From a virus, in the IMG/VR virus record IMGVR_UViG_3300032315_000352, positions 1 through 30,875 of that record: a stretch of DNA of 30,875 nt; one strand, written 5' to 3'. Under the pieces are notes generated by a model that worked only from the letters and a program-made list of their open reading frames with translations, was not told the DNA's origin and ran no database searches. Positions within the stretch are counted from its first letter, which is position 1; each line of letters begins with the position of its first letter. Of the stretch, positions 1 through 6,020 are shown piece by piece. Both the position numbers and the translations under genes were made by a program.

Positions 1-123
1 AACCGAAACAGCCTCAGCCGTAGGCGGCTCCACATCAGCGTCAATGTCATCCCACGCCAACGGAGCAACCCACCCACGCTCACGCGCCAAACGCAACGAC
101 CGCTTGTAAGCAATCAAATCCCG
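1..123. repeat. Terminal direct repeat (copy 1) marking circular closure
   Basis: Bases 1-123 are identical to 30753-30875. A single exact repeat at both ends of a contig is the usual signature of a circular or circularly permuted molecule. The HTH reading frame continues unbroken across the join, so the repeat is one biological copy counted twice. Unique length is about 30,752 bp. A true short terminal repeat on a linear virion is possible but less likely, because the repeat lies inside a gene. Confidence 0.9.
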
Positions 124-717
124 CCACTCCTCATGCGCAGGCTTCACATTCCACAGCTCGTCAAACAATTCGACCATCGCCCGATGGTGCGCAGCCGAAA
201 CAGCCGGCCTTCTCAACATCGACCCCATATTGGTCGGGCTGACATCAAGCCGTCTCGCAATCTTCGACAATGACCAACCGCAAGCCACCAACGCCTGCAC
301 ACGCCGCGCGAAACCCTGCGACGACACCAAAGCACCATCACGCAGATTCGACACGTCAGGCCTGACCGCAAGAATCTTCTCCGCCTTCACCGCCAAAACC
401 CGCTTCAACACCTGGCCCTTGCGCGGGTCACTGTTCGACCCTTTGCGCCCGTAGATCAGCTGCGACACCGCAGTGTTGCCAACCCCTGACAGTTCAGCGA
501 TGCGCTTCCACCCCATGCCGGCTTCTTGCAACATGCGAACGTGCGCACGCACCGGAGCGGCATCCACATAAGGGTCAACCCACTGGCCGTACAACTGCGC
601 ACGCCGTCTCACGCGAGCACGATCGCGTTGACCAGTCGTGCAAGGTGCGCAACGGCACTTGTGAATGACGTAACAGGTCGAAACTTCGGCGTGCTTGTGC
701 TCAGCTGGACAGTTCAT
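1..717 (-). CDS. Large multi-HTH DNA-binding protein, N-terminal part (gene crosses the circle join)
   Basis: The frame opens at ATG 717-715 and runs off base 1. Through the circular overlap it continues at 30752 and stops at 30540, giving about 309 residues. The N-terminus is Cys-rich (Cys 3, 15, 21, 23, 26), with a CRCAPC motif of a kind common in actinophage HTH proteins and possibly metal-binding. Three helix-turn-helix-like segments follow, near residues 70-90, 148-169 and 274-293. The start overlaps the WhiB stop as ATGA (714-717), so the two are translationally coupled. It is probably a cytoplasmic DNA-binding regulator; the target is unknown. Repeated HTH units could bind direct repeats. 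An immunity role is possible but unsupported. Confidence 0.85.
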   Translation of the reverse strand, partial: MNCPAEHKHAEVSTCYVIHKCRCAPCTTGQRDRARVRRRAQLYGQWVDPYVDAAPVRAHVRMLQEAGMGWKRIAELSGVGNTAVSQLIYGRKGSNSDPRKGQVLKRVLAVKAEKILAVRPDVSNLRDGALVSSQGFARRVQALVACGWSLSKIARRLDVSPTNMGSMLRRPAVSAAHHRAMVELFDELWNVKPAHEEWRDLIAYKRSLRLARERGWVAPLAWDDIDADVEPPTAEAVSV

Positions 718-1088
718 GCCGAACCACCAGCCAACGCAACAATTCGATACACAGACCGCTCCGAAATCCCAAACCGATCCGCAATCTCAAGCACCGAAAC
801 GCCAGCACGATGAGCACTCAACACATCACCCCAATCAGCACCCCGAGGAGGAGTCCACCGACCCAAAGGTGCATCAGCCCGCACCCACAACTTGCGTCGC
901 TCCGCCGGAGTCAAACCACCCCACACACCATCGTTCTCACGAGTCTCCACCGCATAGTCAAGACATTGCTGTTTCACCGGACATTGCGCACATATCGCTT
1001 TTGCCATAGCAGCAGATTCGTTGCCCTCGGGAAAAAACGCATCGGGTGCCGTCGTTGCACATAACGCTTCATCTCGCCAGTTGGTCAT
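714..1088 (-). CDS. WhiB-family iron-sulfur regulator with C-terminal HTH
   Basis: This 124-residue protein has the WhiB core: four cysteines (Cys10, Cys33, Cys36, Cys42, with CAQC and a following C) that hold a [4Fe-4S] cluster in known members, then the GVWGG turn at 54-58. Wbl proteins bind the principal sigma factor and modulate host transcription, and phage versions can interfere with host Wbl proteins. Unusually, residues about 94-117 form a helix-turn-helix (EIADRFGISERSVYRIV) after the core. ATG 1088 overlaps the methyltransferase stop by 4 nt and the stop overlaps the next HTH start by 4 nt, so it sits in a coupled operon. Family assignment is very secure; the fusion is read directly from one unbroken frame. 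Confidence 0.95.
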   Translation of the reverse strand: MTNWRDEALCATTAPDAFFPEGNESAAMAKAICAQCPVKQQCLDYAVETRENDGVWGGLTPAERRKLWVRADAPLGRWTPPRGADWGDVLSAHRAGVSVLEIADRFGISERSVYRIVALAGGSA

Positions 1089-1801
1089 GCGCTCAGCCCC
1101 TCAAAATCGAATGGCTGCTCACTGCCAGACCAACCCGATGACCGAGTTTCGTCGCGTGCTGGCCACATGCGCAGCGGTTCGTGCGCCAGTCGTTTGGCAA
1201 TCAGCTCGCAGTAACGTTCTTCCAACTCCACGCCAACAACGCGCCGGCCCAGATTCCGAGCGGCAAGCAAGGTGGCCCCCGAACCTGCGAACGGGTCAGC
1301 GATCACACCTTGAGGCGCATACTCAATCAACGCTTCCATAAGAGGAATCGGTTTTGGTGTCGGGTGCCCCGGATTGTTGGCGTGCGCAACTTTTGGCATT
1401 CGGTACACGTTGGTTCGACGGGCACCCTCCCAACCGTGACCGATAACGTAAACTTCTTCGTCGCCGTAGCCCCAAGGCATCGTCAAGTCACCCAGGCCGG
1501 GGTCATCACCCTTCACCCACAAAAGCCTTTGGCGCACGTTTGCTGGTCGGCTTGCGCGCCAAGTTCCAAACACCAACGCGGGCTTGTCGCCCCATACGCG
1601 CAAGGCATTGTCTCGAGCATCAATTGACTGATCGCCCGCGATCTTTGCGTGACGCTTGCTTCCAATCGTCTTGGACGATTGGAAGGCCACACCATAAGGC
1701 GGGTCGGTCACAAGAACGTCAGCGGCCAACCACTCCGTCACCTCGAGGCAGTCGCCGTGATACAAAGTCACAAAGTCGTCTTGGTAGTAAGGCTCAGTCA
1801 T
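1085..1801 (-). CDS. DNA methyltransferase (beta-class, adenine-N6 or cytosine-N4)
   Basis: This 238-residue protein has the catalytic motif DPPYGV at residues 33-38 and the S-adenosylmethionine-binding motif FAGSG near residue 168. The catalytic motif precedes the cofactor motif, which is the beta-class order of amino-methyltransferases. It would modify adenine N6 or cytosine N4 in phage DNA, probably against host restriction; no cognate endonuclease is adjacent, so it looks like an orphan. ATG 1801 is preferred over an in-frame TTG at 1825 because GGAG lies just upstream and the motif starts soon after. It overlaps the 45-residue gene upstream by 8 nt and the WhiB start by 4 nt. Confidence 0.93.
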   Translation of the reverse strand: MTEPYYQDDFVTLYHGDCLEVTEWLAADVLVTDPPYGVAFQSSKTIGSKRHAKIAGDQSIDARDNALRVWGDKPALVFGTWRASRPANVRQRLLWVKGDDPGLGDLTMPWGYGDEEVYVIGHGWEGARRTNVYRMPKVAHANNPGHPTPKPIPLMEALIEYAPQGVIADPFAGSGATLLAARNLGRRVVGVELEERYCELIAKRLAHEPLRMWPARDETRSSGWSGSEQPFDFEGLSA

Positions 1802-1931
1802 TGTCAACTCCAAAGTCACGTGCAATACGAGCGATAGACGCAGGGCCGAACGATCGCGTCAACATTTGCTCGGTGACCGCCGCAAGCACGCGACGCACGG
1901 TCTCCGCATCCAACTCGAACAGCTCGGTCAA
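1794..1931 (-). CDS. Small hypothetical protein (45 aa)
   Basis: A short frame opens with TTG 1931-1929, overlapping the stop of the upstream coiled-coil gene as TTGA. GGAG lies 8 nt before the start. The frame closes at 1794-1796, eight bases into the methyltransferase gene. The protein is predicted helical and amphipathic (LFELDAETVRRVLAAVTEQM) with a possible HTH-like end (SIARIARDFGV). A GTG at 1940 would add three residues. The snug fit between two genes that would otherwise leave an unused gap supports it. Function unknown; it could be a DNA-binding accessory. Confidence 0.65.
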   Translation of the reverse strand: MTELFELDAETVRRVLAAVTEQMLTRSFGPASIARIARDFGVDND

Positions 1932-2263
1932 GATGCCCACTCCATTTTCATAATCGACCCGACCGAGCGCCCGACCTCGAGCCGATCACGCAACACCCGC
2001 AACGACTCACGCCCAGCACGCAACACCTGCTCCGCCAACTCCGCAGACAACGACAGGTCTGCCGTGTCCTCCTCGGCCCGATACCGACGCACATCCATCG
2101 CCCCATCACTTGACAGAAATGCGCGTGCGTAGGCTTTCTTGTACGCCTGCCTTGCCTCCACCGCCTGCGCGTCAAGCACAGCAATCTCTGCCGCCTTCTC
2201 GTCAATCTGCCGCGCAATCAACGACAACGCCGCAACCACGCTCGACGGTGTGTAATCGGTCAC
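1928..2263 (-). CDS. Hypothetical helical protein
   Basis: This 111-residue protein is rich in Ala, Glu, Arg and Leu and probably forms long helices or a coiled coil (roughly residues 10-50 and 65-100). It starts with GTG 2263, which overlaps the annealing-protein stop as GTGA. It lies between the annealing-protein candidate and the methyltransferase, so it may help recombination or replication, but no family motif is visible. I do not recognise it further. Confidence 0.8.
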   Translation of the reverse strand: MTDYTPSSVVAALSLIARQIDEKAAEIAVLDAQAVEARQAYKKAYARAFLSSDGAMDVRRYRAEEDTADLSLSAELAEQVLRAGRESLRVLRDRLEVGRSVGSIMKMEWAS

Positions 2264-2769
2264 GATGTCGCCTTGCCCAGCTCGGCTTTACGCTGCGTCA
2301 ACGCCTGCATGAGTTCCGGGGTCGCCCAACCCTCAAGCACCGCCTCCGCATGAATGGTCGATAGGTCTGCCAAATCAGCCGCGTTTGACACCCGCACCTT
2401 CCAATCGGGAGCCGCAACACGGTTTACAGTCGCCTTCGCCATTTCTTCACGCGAAGCCCGCTTGTCACCCGAATAGCCAATATTTGCCAGTGCCCGCCCA
2501 ATCGCGGAGGTCTCGCCGTTCTCGAGCGCCGAAGTCTTGTTCGCCATGCCGCCCGAACCATCAACCTCAAACGCATAACCAGTACCGTCAGCGTCGATCG
2601 TGTCGCCCGAACGCCAGACCGAAGCCTTCACAATCCACCGAGTAGCCCCCACAGGCCCCTCAGCGGCCACCAACTCCGTGTTGATACGCCCAGTCGGGTT
2701 GTCGGTATAAAACCGCTTGATACGACTGTCTACGGTCTCGTAGTCCTCAAGTCGGAATTGTCCAGCCAT
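2260..2769 (-). CDS. Putative ssDNA-annealing recombination protein (ERF-like)
   Basis: This 169-residue protein carries ETSAIGRALANIGYSG near residues 85-100, which resembles the conserved segment of ERF-type single-strand annealing proteins. In such systems an exonuclease exposes ssDNA and the annealing protein pairs it with a complement. The YqaJ-type exonuclease is two genes upstream, which supports the call. ATG 2769 is chosen because AAGGAAG precedes it; an in-frame TTG at 2790 overlaps the upstream HNH gene. The stop overlaps the next GTG by 4 nt. An alternative is a general ssDNA-binding or uncharacterised phage protein, since the family match is partial. Confidence 0.6.
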   Translation of the reverse strand: MAGQFRLEDYETVDSRIKRFYTDNPTGRINTELVAAEGPVGATRWIVKASVWRSGDTIDADGTGYAFEVDGSGGMANKTSALENGETSAIGRALANIGYSGDKRASREEMAKATVNRVAAPDWKVRVSNAADLADLSTIHAEAVLEGWATPELMQALTQRKAELGKATS

Positions 2770-2771
2770 GT

Positions 2772-3239
2772 CTAAATCACTTCCTTCCAAGTCACGCGGC
2801 GCACAATGTTGTGCACAGCAGCAATACTGATTCCGTAGTCCGCTGCGATAGTGCGGTAGATTTCCCCGCCAGCCCGTCGCGCGCGAATGCTCAAGACGTC
2901 CTCGGTCTTAAGCGGAGTTGCTGGATGGGCCTCACCAGTAGCGTGTCGTTTTTCAACAAGCCGTCCCTTCTCAGACGCATCGCGCATGTTTTCGGCGCGA
3001 GTGCCCCACGACAGGTGTTGAGGGTTGACGCACGGTGGGTTGTCGCAGGAGTGAAGAACTTCATTCCCTGGCGTTGCCGCGCCGTGAACAAGACCAGCAA
3101 CGACCCGATGTGCGTATACGACTTTCGCGCCGTCCCAAAGCTGGCCGTACCCGTACTTGCTACGCGCTCGGTTCCACTCCATGCACCCACTCGGCGTTGT
3201 CGTCGTTCGCGCCAGAACCGCTTCCAAATCAATGCCCAT
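2772..3239 (-). CDS. HNH endonuclease, homing-type, with C-terminal HTH
   Basis: About 155 residues. It has the SGCMEWNRARSKYGYGQL opening and the core HSCDNPPCVNPQHLSWGT (about residues 65-85), typical of free-standing HNH nucleases of phages. The C-terminus (IRARRAGGEIYRTIAADYGI and following) looks like a helix-turn-helix for DNA recognition. It lies between the exonuclease and annealing genes, which usually adjoin, suggesting insertion of a homing gene. ATG 3239 overlaps the exonuclease stop as TAATG; an in-frame ATG at 3254 is possible but its purine-rich site is too close. It would cut DNA and may promote its own spread. Confidence 0.88.
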   Translation of the reverse strand: MGIDLEAVLARTTTTPSGCMEWNRARSKYGYGQLWDGAKVVYAHRVVAGLVHGAATPGNEVLHSCDNPPCVNPQHLSWGTRAENMRDASEKGRLVEKRHATGEAHPATPLKTEDVLSIRARRAGGEIYRTIAADYGISIAAVHNIVRRVTWKEVI

Positions 3240-3838
3240 TACTTTGCTGCCCATCCTTCAAAGTCGATCAATAGTTGGTCTGCCACCCGCACGAGGTCGG
3301 CAATCATTTCTTCATCACGCGGAACGATCACAATTTGCGGTTCCATCCACGCTGGCACGAATACGCCGCCGACCTCGGTTCGAAGGAGCCATGCGTATGC
3401 GCATACCTGGGCACCAGTGCAATAGAGCTGCCATTGCATTTGTCGCCGGTGAGCAATCGGCGGAACCAGCAAACCGTTCTTGTCCAACGGTACTTTGCCC
3501 CCCGTCTTGATCTCGCCAATCCACTCGTGGTCAAGCGACAACGCGTCAGGGGTCGCAGCGTGCTCCGGGAACTCCTCCGACGCGATAAGCCAACGGTTCG
3601 GCATCAACCCGAACTCCGCCTTCAAGTACCGGCAAATCCAGTCCTCGTTATCGCGGCCAAACGCCATGTACGCGTTGTCCTCGATCTCGGTCGGGTTTGC
3701 CCGCTCCGCCAGCACGTCACGCAAACCGGCAGGCGTTGCCGCCTTCGCCACCTCCGTAGCGGTTACAAGACTGCGTCGAGCTGCTAACCATGCGTCACGG
3801 TTCTCGCTCGTCTCAATGAATCGATCAGCGTGAATCAC
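3239..3838 (-). CDS. YqaJ/lambda-type exonuclease
   Basis: This 199-residue protein shows the PD-(D/E)XK pattern of YqaJ-like viral recombinases: AFGRDNEDWI with a conserved Glu, then ATPDAL, then GEIKTGG, then QMQWQL. These enzymes degrade one strand from duplex ends and feed an annealing protein. GTG 3838 is chosen because GAAGG lies 7 nt upstream and the codon overlaps the preceding stop as GTGA; a GTG at 3859 would add seven residues. The downstream annealing candidate, RusA-like resolvase and SSB complete a recombination set. Confidence 0.9.
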   Translation of the reverse strand: MIHADRFIETSENRDAWLAARRSLVTATEVAKAATPAGLRDVLAERANPTEIEDNAYMAFGRDNEDWICRYLKAEFGLMPNRWLIASEEFPEHAATPDALSLDHEWIGEIKTGGKVPLDKNGLLVPPIAHRRQMQWQLYCTGAQVCAYAWLLRTEVGGVFVPAWMEPQIVIVPRDEEMIADLVRVADQLLIDFEGWAAK

Positions 3839-4032
3839 GCGACCACCTTCTTTGCGCACGGATCATGCTGCGCGATCACTTCATGCAAATCACGCAAGTA
3901 GTCGCGCGGGTTCCAACCCTCCAACTCACACACGACCAAATCCACGCGAATATCCGCAAGCAATTTGAGCTTCATCTGCTCACGCGCTAACTGGTTCAAA
4001 GCGTGCGGAGCGCCCTCGCCCGTAAGAATCAC
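3835..4032 (-). CDS. Hypothetical protein (65 aa)
   Basis: This short acidic-amphipathic protein has no motif I recognise. A GWNPRDYLRDLHEVIAQH segment near its end is probably a helix. GTG 4032 overlaps the upstream stop as GTGA, and its own stop overlaps the exonuclease GTG in the same way. The position directly before the exonuclease suggests a recombination or anti-nuclease accessory, which is inference only. Confidence 0.75.
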   Translation of the reverse strand: MILTGEGAPHALNQLAREQMKLKLLADIRVDLVVCELEGWNPRDYLRDLHEVIAQHDPCAKKVVA

Positions 4033-4211
4033 GCCAGTACCCCCGCAATTGCTCTTGCTTGCGCTCGGTAGATCTGTTTCCAGTACTCAGGAAGGTTTGT
4101 CCACTGCTCGTAAATGACCCCGTCTTTGGCAAACGTCATCGCCGCGTGGTAACCCGCCTCCGCCGCGCGCTCAATCATCGTTGAATCAATTAGTGCCGAT
4201 AAAACACTCAT
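4029..4211 (-). CDS. Hypothetical protein (60 aa)
   Basis: A small predicted-helical protein containing IERAAEAGYHAAM and NLPEYWKQIYRAQARAIA. ATG 4211 overlaps the resolvase stop as ATGA, and the stop overlaps the next GTG. Similar short helical proteins are frequent in actinophage replication regions, but I cannot assign a family. Confidence 0.75.
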   Translation of the reverse strand: MSVLSALIDSTMIERAAEAGYHAAMTFAKDGVIYEQWTNLPEYWKQIYRAQARAIAGVLA

Positions 4212-4657
4212 GCCGCTACCTTCTCTCTCGTTTGCGTATCAACCATGCGCACGATCACCTCAGCACTTGGATGAATCCCGTACACCTTCAACGCCGACAA
4301 CGTCACCACCTGCGAGTCATCCGCATACACGCCCGCCGAAGTCAAAGCGTCAAACGTGGACCTCACCAACTTGTCCAGGTCAGGCCGCACACTCGGCAAG
4401 TCACGTTTCACCGACCTCGGCTTCTGCAACGTAAACGTCACGACGACCTCCACCGGCCCAGTCATCGGAGGATGCCCGCCCATCGCCTCCAACGCAGCGT
4501 GCTTCACATCCTCACGCCATGTACGCAGCGTCGCCGGGTTTACGTCAGTGACAACCGCCCGACCCTTCACAACGAACGCACGCTTAGACCCCTGCGGAGC
4601 CGGAGTGCCATGCACGCGAAACGCAACACCGCTAAACGGTTCATGTGGTGTCAACAT
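4208..4657 (-). CDS. RusA-like Holliday junction resolvase
   Basis: This 149-residue protein matches RusA in length and layout: an N-terminal GTPAPQGSKRAF strand, then RPDLDKLVRSTFDALT and GVYADDSQV near residues 90-120, which carry the conserved acidic metal-binding residues. RusA enzymes cut four-way DNA junctions made by recombination or replication restart, easing packaging of branched DNA. ATG 4657 overlaps the upstream stop as TGATG. It belongs with the exonuclease and annealing candidate downstream. Confidence 0.93.
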   Translation of the reverse strand: MLTPHEPFSGVAFRVHGTPAPQGSKRAFVVKGRAVVTDVNPATLRTWREDVKHAALEAMGGHPPMTGPVEVVVTFTLQKPRSVKRDLPSVRPDLDKLVRSTFDALTSAGVYADDSQVVTLSALKVYGIHPSAEVIVRMVDTQTREKVAA

Positions 4658-4818
4658 CAGAAATTTGCCTCCTCAACCCACTCGCACTCCGGGCAAGTCC
4701 ACGCATACGAATGCGTATCTACTTCCGGGTCGAATCTGGCTTCTACCAAACCAGCGAACGGGCAGTGCCCGCACACGGCTTGCACGTCGAACGTCTGCAA
4801 GTATTGTCCCGACGACAT
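4657..4818 (-). CDS. Small zinc-ribbon protein (53 aa)
   Basis: Two Cys pairs (CGHC near residue 16 and CPEC near residue 43) are spaced as in a zinc ribbon. ATG 4818 overlaps the upstream 39-residue gene as TGATG and fits better than a longer in-frame start at 4875, which would run through that gene. The stop overlaps the resolvase ATG by one base. Probably a cytoplasmic metal-binding adaptor; function unknown. Confidence 0.75.
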   Translation of the reverse strand: MSSGQYLQTFDVQAVCGHCPFAGLVEARFDPEVDTHSYAWTCPECEWVEEANF

Positions 4819-4937
4819 CAGACAATGACCAGTTGCGGCAAAAGAATCTCGCGTGCCGGGTTGTCTCCATCGCACAGAATCTCAATGAGTCGCGGGTTTG
4901 CTTCTGTCTGTGACGAGACAGCCCACACCGGGATCAC
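4818..4937 (-). CDS. Very small hypothetical protein (39 aa)
   Basis: GTG 4937 overlaps the winged-helix gene stop as GTGA, and the stop at 4818-4820 overlaps the next ATG as TGATG, so the frame exactly fills the space. The product is mixed, ending in a hydrophobic stretch (EILLPQLVIV). No family recognised. Coupling on both sides is the main evidence that it is real. Confidence 0.65.
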   Translation of the reverse strand: MIPVWAVSSQTEANPRLIEILCDGDNPAREILLPQLVIV

Positions 4938-5239
4938 GCGACAGTCCAAACTTGTGCGCGTTGACCCGAGGGTGTTTGCCGGAACTCGTCAGTGCGTCGA
5001 ACTTTGCCGAGCGCCTCGAGCTCGGAGAACGCAGAACGCACACGCGAAGGCGACCACTCACTACGCAAGAACTTTTCTGCTTCCCACTGCGCAGACGGGC
5101 CATGAGTTGTGAGATACCAGACGACTGACCAGTGCGAAGGTCGCACGTTAGTCGAGTCGGCTGCCTCATGTGAAGTGATCGGGTCGGAGTGTCGCACACG
5201 CGGCGAATCATCCCAAAGAAGCGTCGGAACAGTGTTCAT
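4934..5239 (-). CDS. Winged-helix-like DNA-binding protein
   Basis: This 101-residue protein contains DPITSHEAAD, then SVVWYLTTHGPSAQWEAEKFL and SPSRVRSAFSELEALGKVRR, a pattern like the helices and wing of small phage winged-helix proteins, followed by QTPSGQRAQVWTV as a possible wing strand. It may regulate the early operon or assist replication. ATG 5239 is preferred because AAAGGG lies 6 nt upstream and the start overlaps the preceding stop as TGATG; a longer in-frame version to 5302 lacks such support. Confidence 0.75.
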   Translation of the reverse strand: MNTVPTLLWDDSPRVRHSDPITSHEAADSTNVRPSHWSVVWYLTTHGPSAQWEAEKFLRSEWSPSRVRSAFSELEALGKVRRTDEFRQTPSGQRAQVWTVA

Positions 5240-5337
5240 CAGTTGCCCTTTCTTTTGTAGCGAGGTTGTAGACGATACGAGACCCATGCTGAAACGCCAC
5301 ACAAGACCGCCAGAGCCGCAAACACACTTGCAAGCAT
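5239..5337 (-). CDS. Tiny membrane peptide (32 aa)
   Basis: One predicted membrane helix (residues about 2-20) is followed by a basic tail ending RYKRKGN, so the peptide probably sits in the host membrane with the positive tail in the cytoplasm. ATG 5337 overlaps the upstream stop as TGATG, and its stop overlaps ATG 5239 in the same way. Function unknown; early membrane peptides of phages can block superinfection or alter host envelopes, which is speculation here. Confidence 0.7.
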   Translation of the reverse strand: MLASVFAALAVLCGVSAWVSYRLQPRYKRKGN

Positions 5338-5498
5338 CACTGGGTTACCGCCGTAGCGAAACCGTCTGTGTAGCCCGTTTGCACAGCCAAAGCCATAAGC
5401 GCGTCAAACGCGGCCCGACTGCCTGCCAACGCAAGCAATGTGAGCTCCCCATGCTCGAAGGCAATCGTTTCCGCAACGCTTTCCGCGTACCCGTTCAC
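5337..5498 (-). CDS. Small hypothetical protein (53 aa)
   Basis: The frame begins with GTG 5498, overlapping the stop of the membrane gene upstream as GTGA, and ends by overlapping ATG 5337 as TGATG. The protein is an Ala-rich helix (ESVAETIAFEHGELTLLAL, then AAFDALMALAVQTGYTDG). No family recognised. A longer open frame extends upstream to 5717 but would cover two coupled genes, so the GTG start is chosen. Confidence 0.7.
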   Translation of the reverse strand: MNGYAESVAETIAFEHGELTLLALAGSRAAFDALMALAVQTGYTDGFATAVTQ

Positions 5499-5650
5499 GA
5501 GGCAACCCCAAGAAGAAGAAACGCAATGAGCACACCCGAAACGATGAGGGTCAGTGCTGGGATCGACAACACTGCAAAGAATGCGATCGTGACCGCCGTC
5601 GCAATGAGGAAGTCGAGCACAGGCCGACGCTTTCGACGTTGCCCGTTCAC
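5495..5650 (-). CDS. Small two-helix membrane protein (51 aa)
   Basis: A basic N-terminus (QRRKRR) is followed by two hydrophobic segments, residues about 12-29 and 31-51, joined by a proline turn, suggesting a membrane hairpin. GTG 5650 overlaps the upstream HTH gene stop as GTGA, and its stop overlaps GTG 5498. It is the second gene of the early operon. Function unknown; it might be a superinfection-exclusion or host-envelope factor. Confidence 0.72.
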   Translation of the reverse strand: MNGQRRKRRPVLDFLIATAVTIAFFAVLSIPALTLIVSGVLIAFLLLGVAS

Positions 5651-5823
5651 GCTGCACGCTCCAGGATTGCGTCACGGTCAAACAGGTAAGCGCCCCGACT
5701 GCCGGGAAGCTTGCCAATGGTGGGAAGGTCTCCCGCTTTGGCTTGTCGTTGGATAGTTCTGCGAGGTAGGCCGAGAACGGTTGCGACCTCGGTCGCCGTC
5801 ATCGGCTGCTTGTTTTCTGTCAT
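5647..5823 (-). CDS. Excisionase/MerR-like HTH protein (58 aa)
   Basis: The protein opens with MTATEVATVLGLPRRTIQRQ at residues 8-27 and then a short wing ending AYLFDRDAIL, the layout of small excisionase-like winged HTH proteins. It heads the early operon. ATG 5823 is exactly 6 nt after a -10-like TAGGGT, so the transcript may be leaderless; an AGGG 8 nt upstream could instead act as ribosome site. No integrase was found, so it is more likely a regulator than a true excisionase, possibly acting on the palindrome at its own promoter. Confidence 0.85.
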   Translation of the reverse strand: MTENKQPMTATEVATVLGLPRRTIQRQAKAGDLPTIGKLPGSRGAYLFDRDAILERAA

Positions 5824-5859
5824 GCCAGCACCCTATGACGCACTAACGACATTAGTCAA
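5824..5859 (-). promoter_or_regulatory. Early promoter P1, probably leaderless
   Basis: On the minus strand TTGACT (5859-5854) is followed by an 18-nt spacer, then TAGGGT (5835-5830), then 6 nt, then ATG 5823. The -35 matches consensus in five of six positions, and the -10 keeps the T-A....-T frame. It lies just past the late terminator, where a new operon must begin. Confidence 0.7.
5842..5856. promoter_or_regulatory. Palindromic operator candidate
   Basis: ACTAA and TTAGT form a perfect 5-bp inverted repeat around a 5-bp centre. The site lies in the P1 spacer and overlaps the end of the -35 element, an ideal place for a repressor. The HTH protein encoded immediately downstream is the natural candidate ligand, by inference. 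Confidence 0.5.
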
Positions 5860-5875
5860 GTGTTTTCTACACAAC

Positions 5876-5925
5876 AAAAGCGCCCCCCGAAGCTGACTCT
5901 TGTGAAGTCAGCCCCGAGGGGCGCT
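5876..5925 (-). terminator. Intrinsic terminator at the end of the late operon
   Basis: AGCGCCCC (5879-5886) pairs with GGGGCGCT (5918-5925), and inside it GCTGACT (5892-5898) pairs with AGTCAGC (5906-5912). On the minus strand the hairpin is followed by TTTTGTTGT. It separates lysis genes from the early promoter P1. Confidence 0.88.
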
Positions 5926-5939
5926 AGTCGTTCTGGGTG

Positions 5940-6020
5940 TTACTGGCAGGACTCGCAGTTCAAAGCTTCCATCGGATCGACCGGGCAGGCGTAACCGTCA
6001 ACCTGTTCCGTGCCGATCAA
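5940..6020 (-). CDS. Tiny Cys-rich protein ending in CESCQ (26 aa)
   Basis: TTG 6020 overlaps the holin-candidate stop as TTGA; the frame ends at TAA 5940-5942, just before the terminator. The product contains YACPVDPMEALNCESCQ, with three cysteines spaced for metal binding or disulfides. It is the last gene of the late operon. No function known. The coupling and the compact Cys pattern support it, but its size keeps confidence moderate. Confidence 0.6.
   Translation of the reverse strand: MIGTEQVDGYACPVDPMEALNCESCQ

Noticed and set aside
1-123. A genuine terminal repeat of a linear virion (as in T7-like phages)
   Set aside because: The repeat is only 123 bp, lies inside one gene whose frame continues through it, and equals a typical assembly overlap.
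4882-5211. A 109-residue minus-strand frame
   Set aside because: It lies out of frame within the winged-helix gene, which has a good ribosome site and coupled neighbours.
5337-5717. A 126-residue minus-strand protein covering the early cluster
   Set aside because: It would run over two coupled small genes with clear overlaps; the start at GTG 5498 fits better.
5647-5823. Evidence for a lysogeny module because of the excisionase-like gene
   Set aside because: No integrase, attachment site core or recognisable repressor pair could be found; small HTH proteins of this kind also act as regulators.
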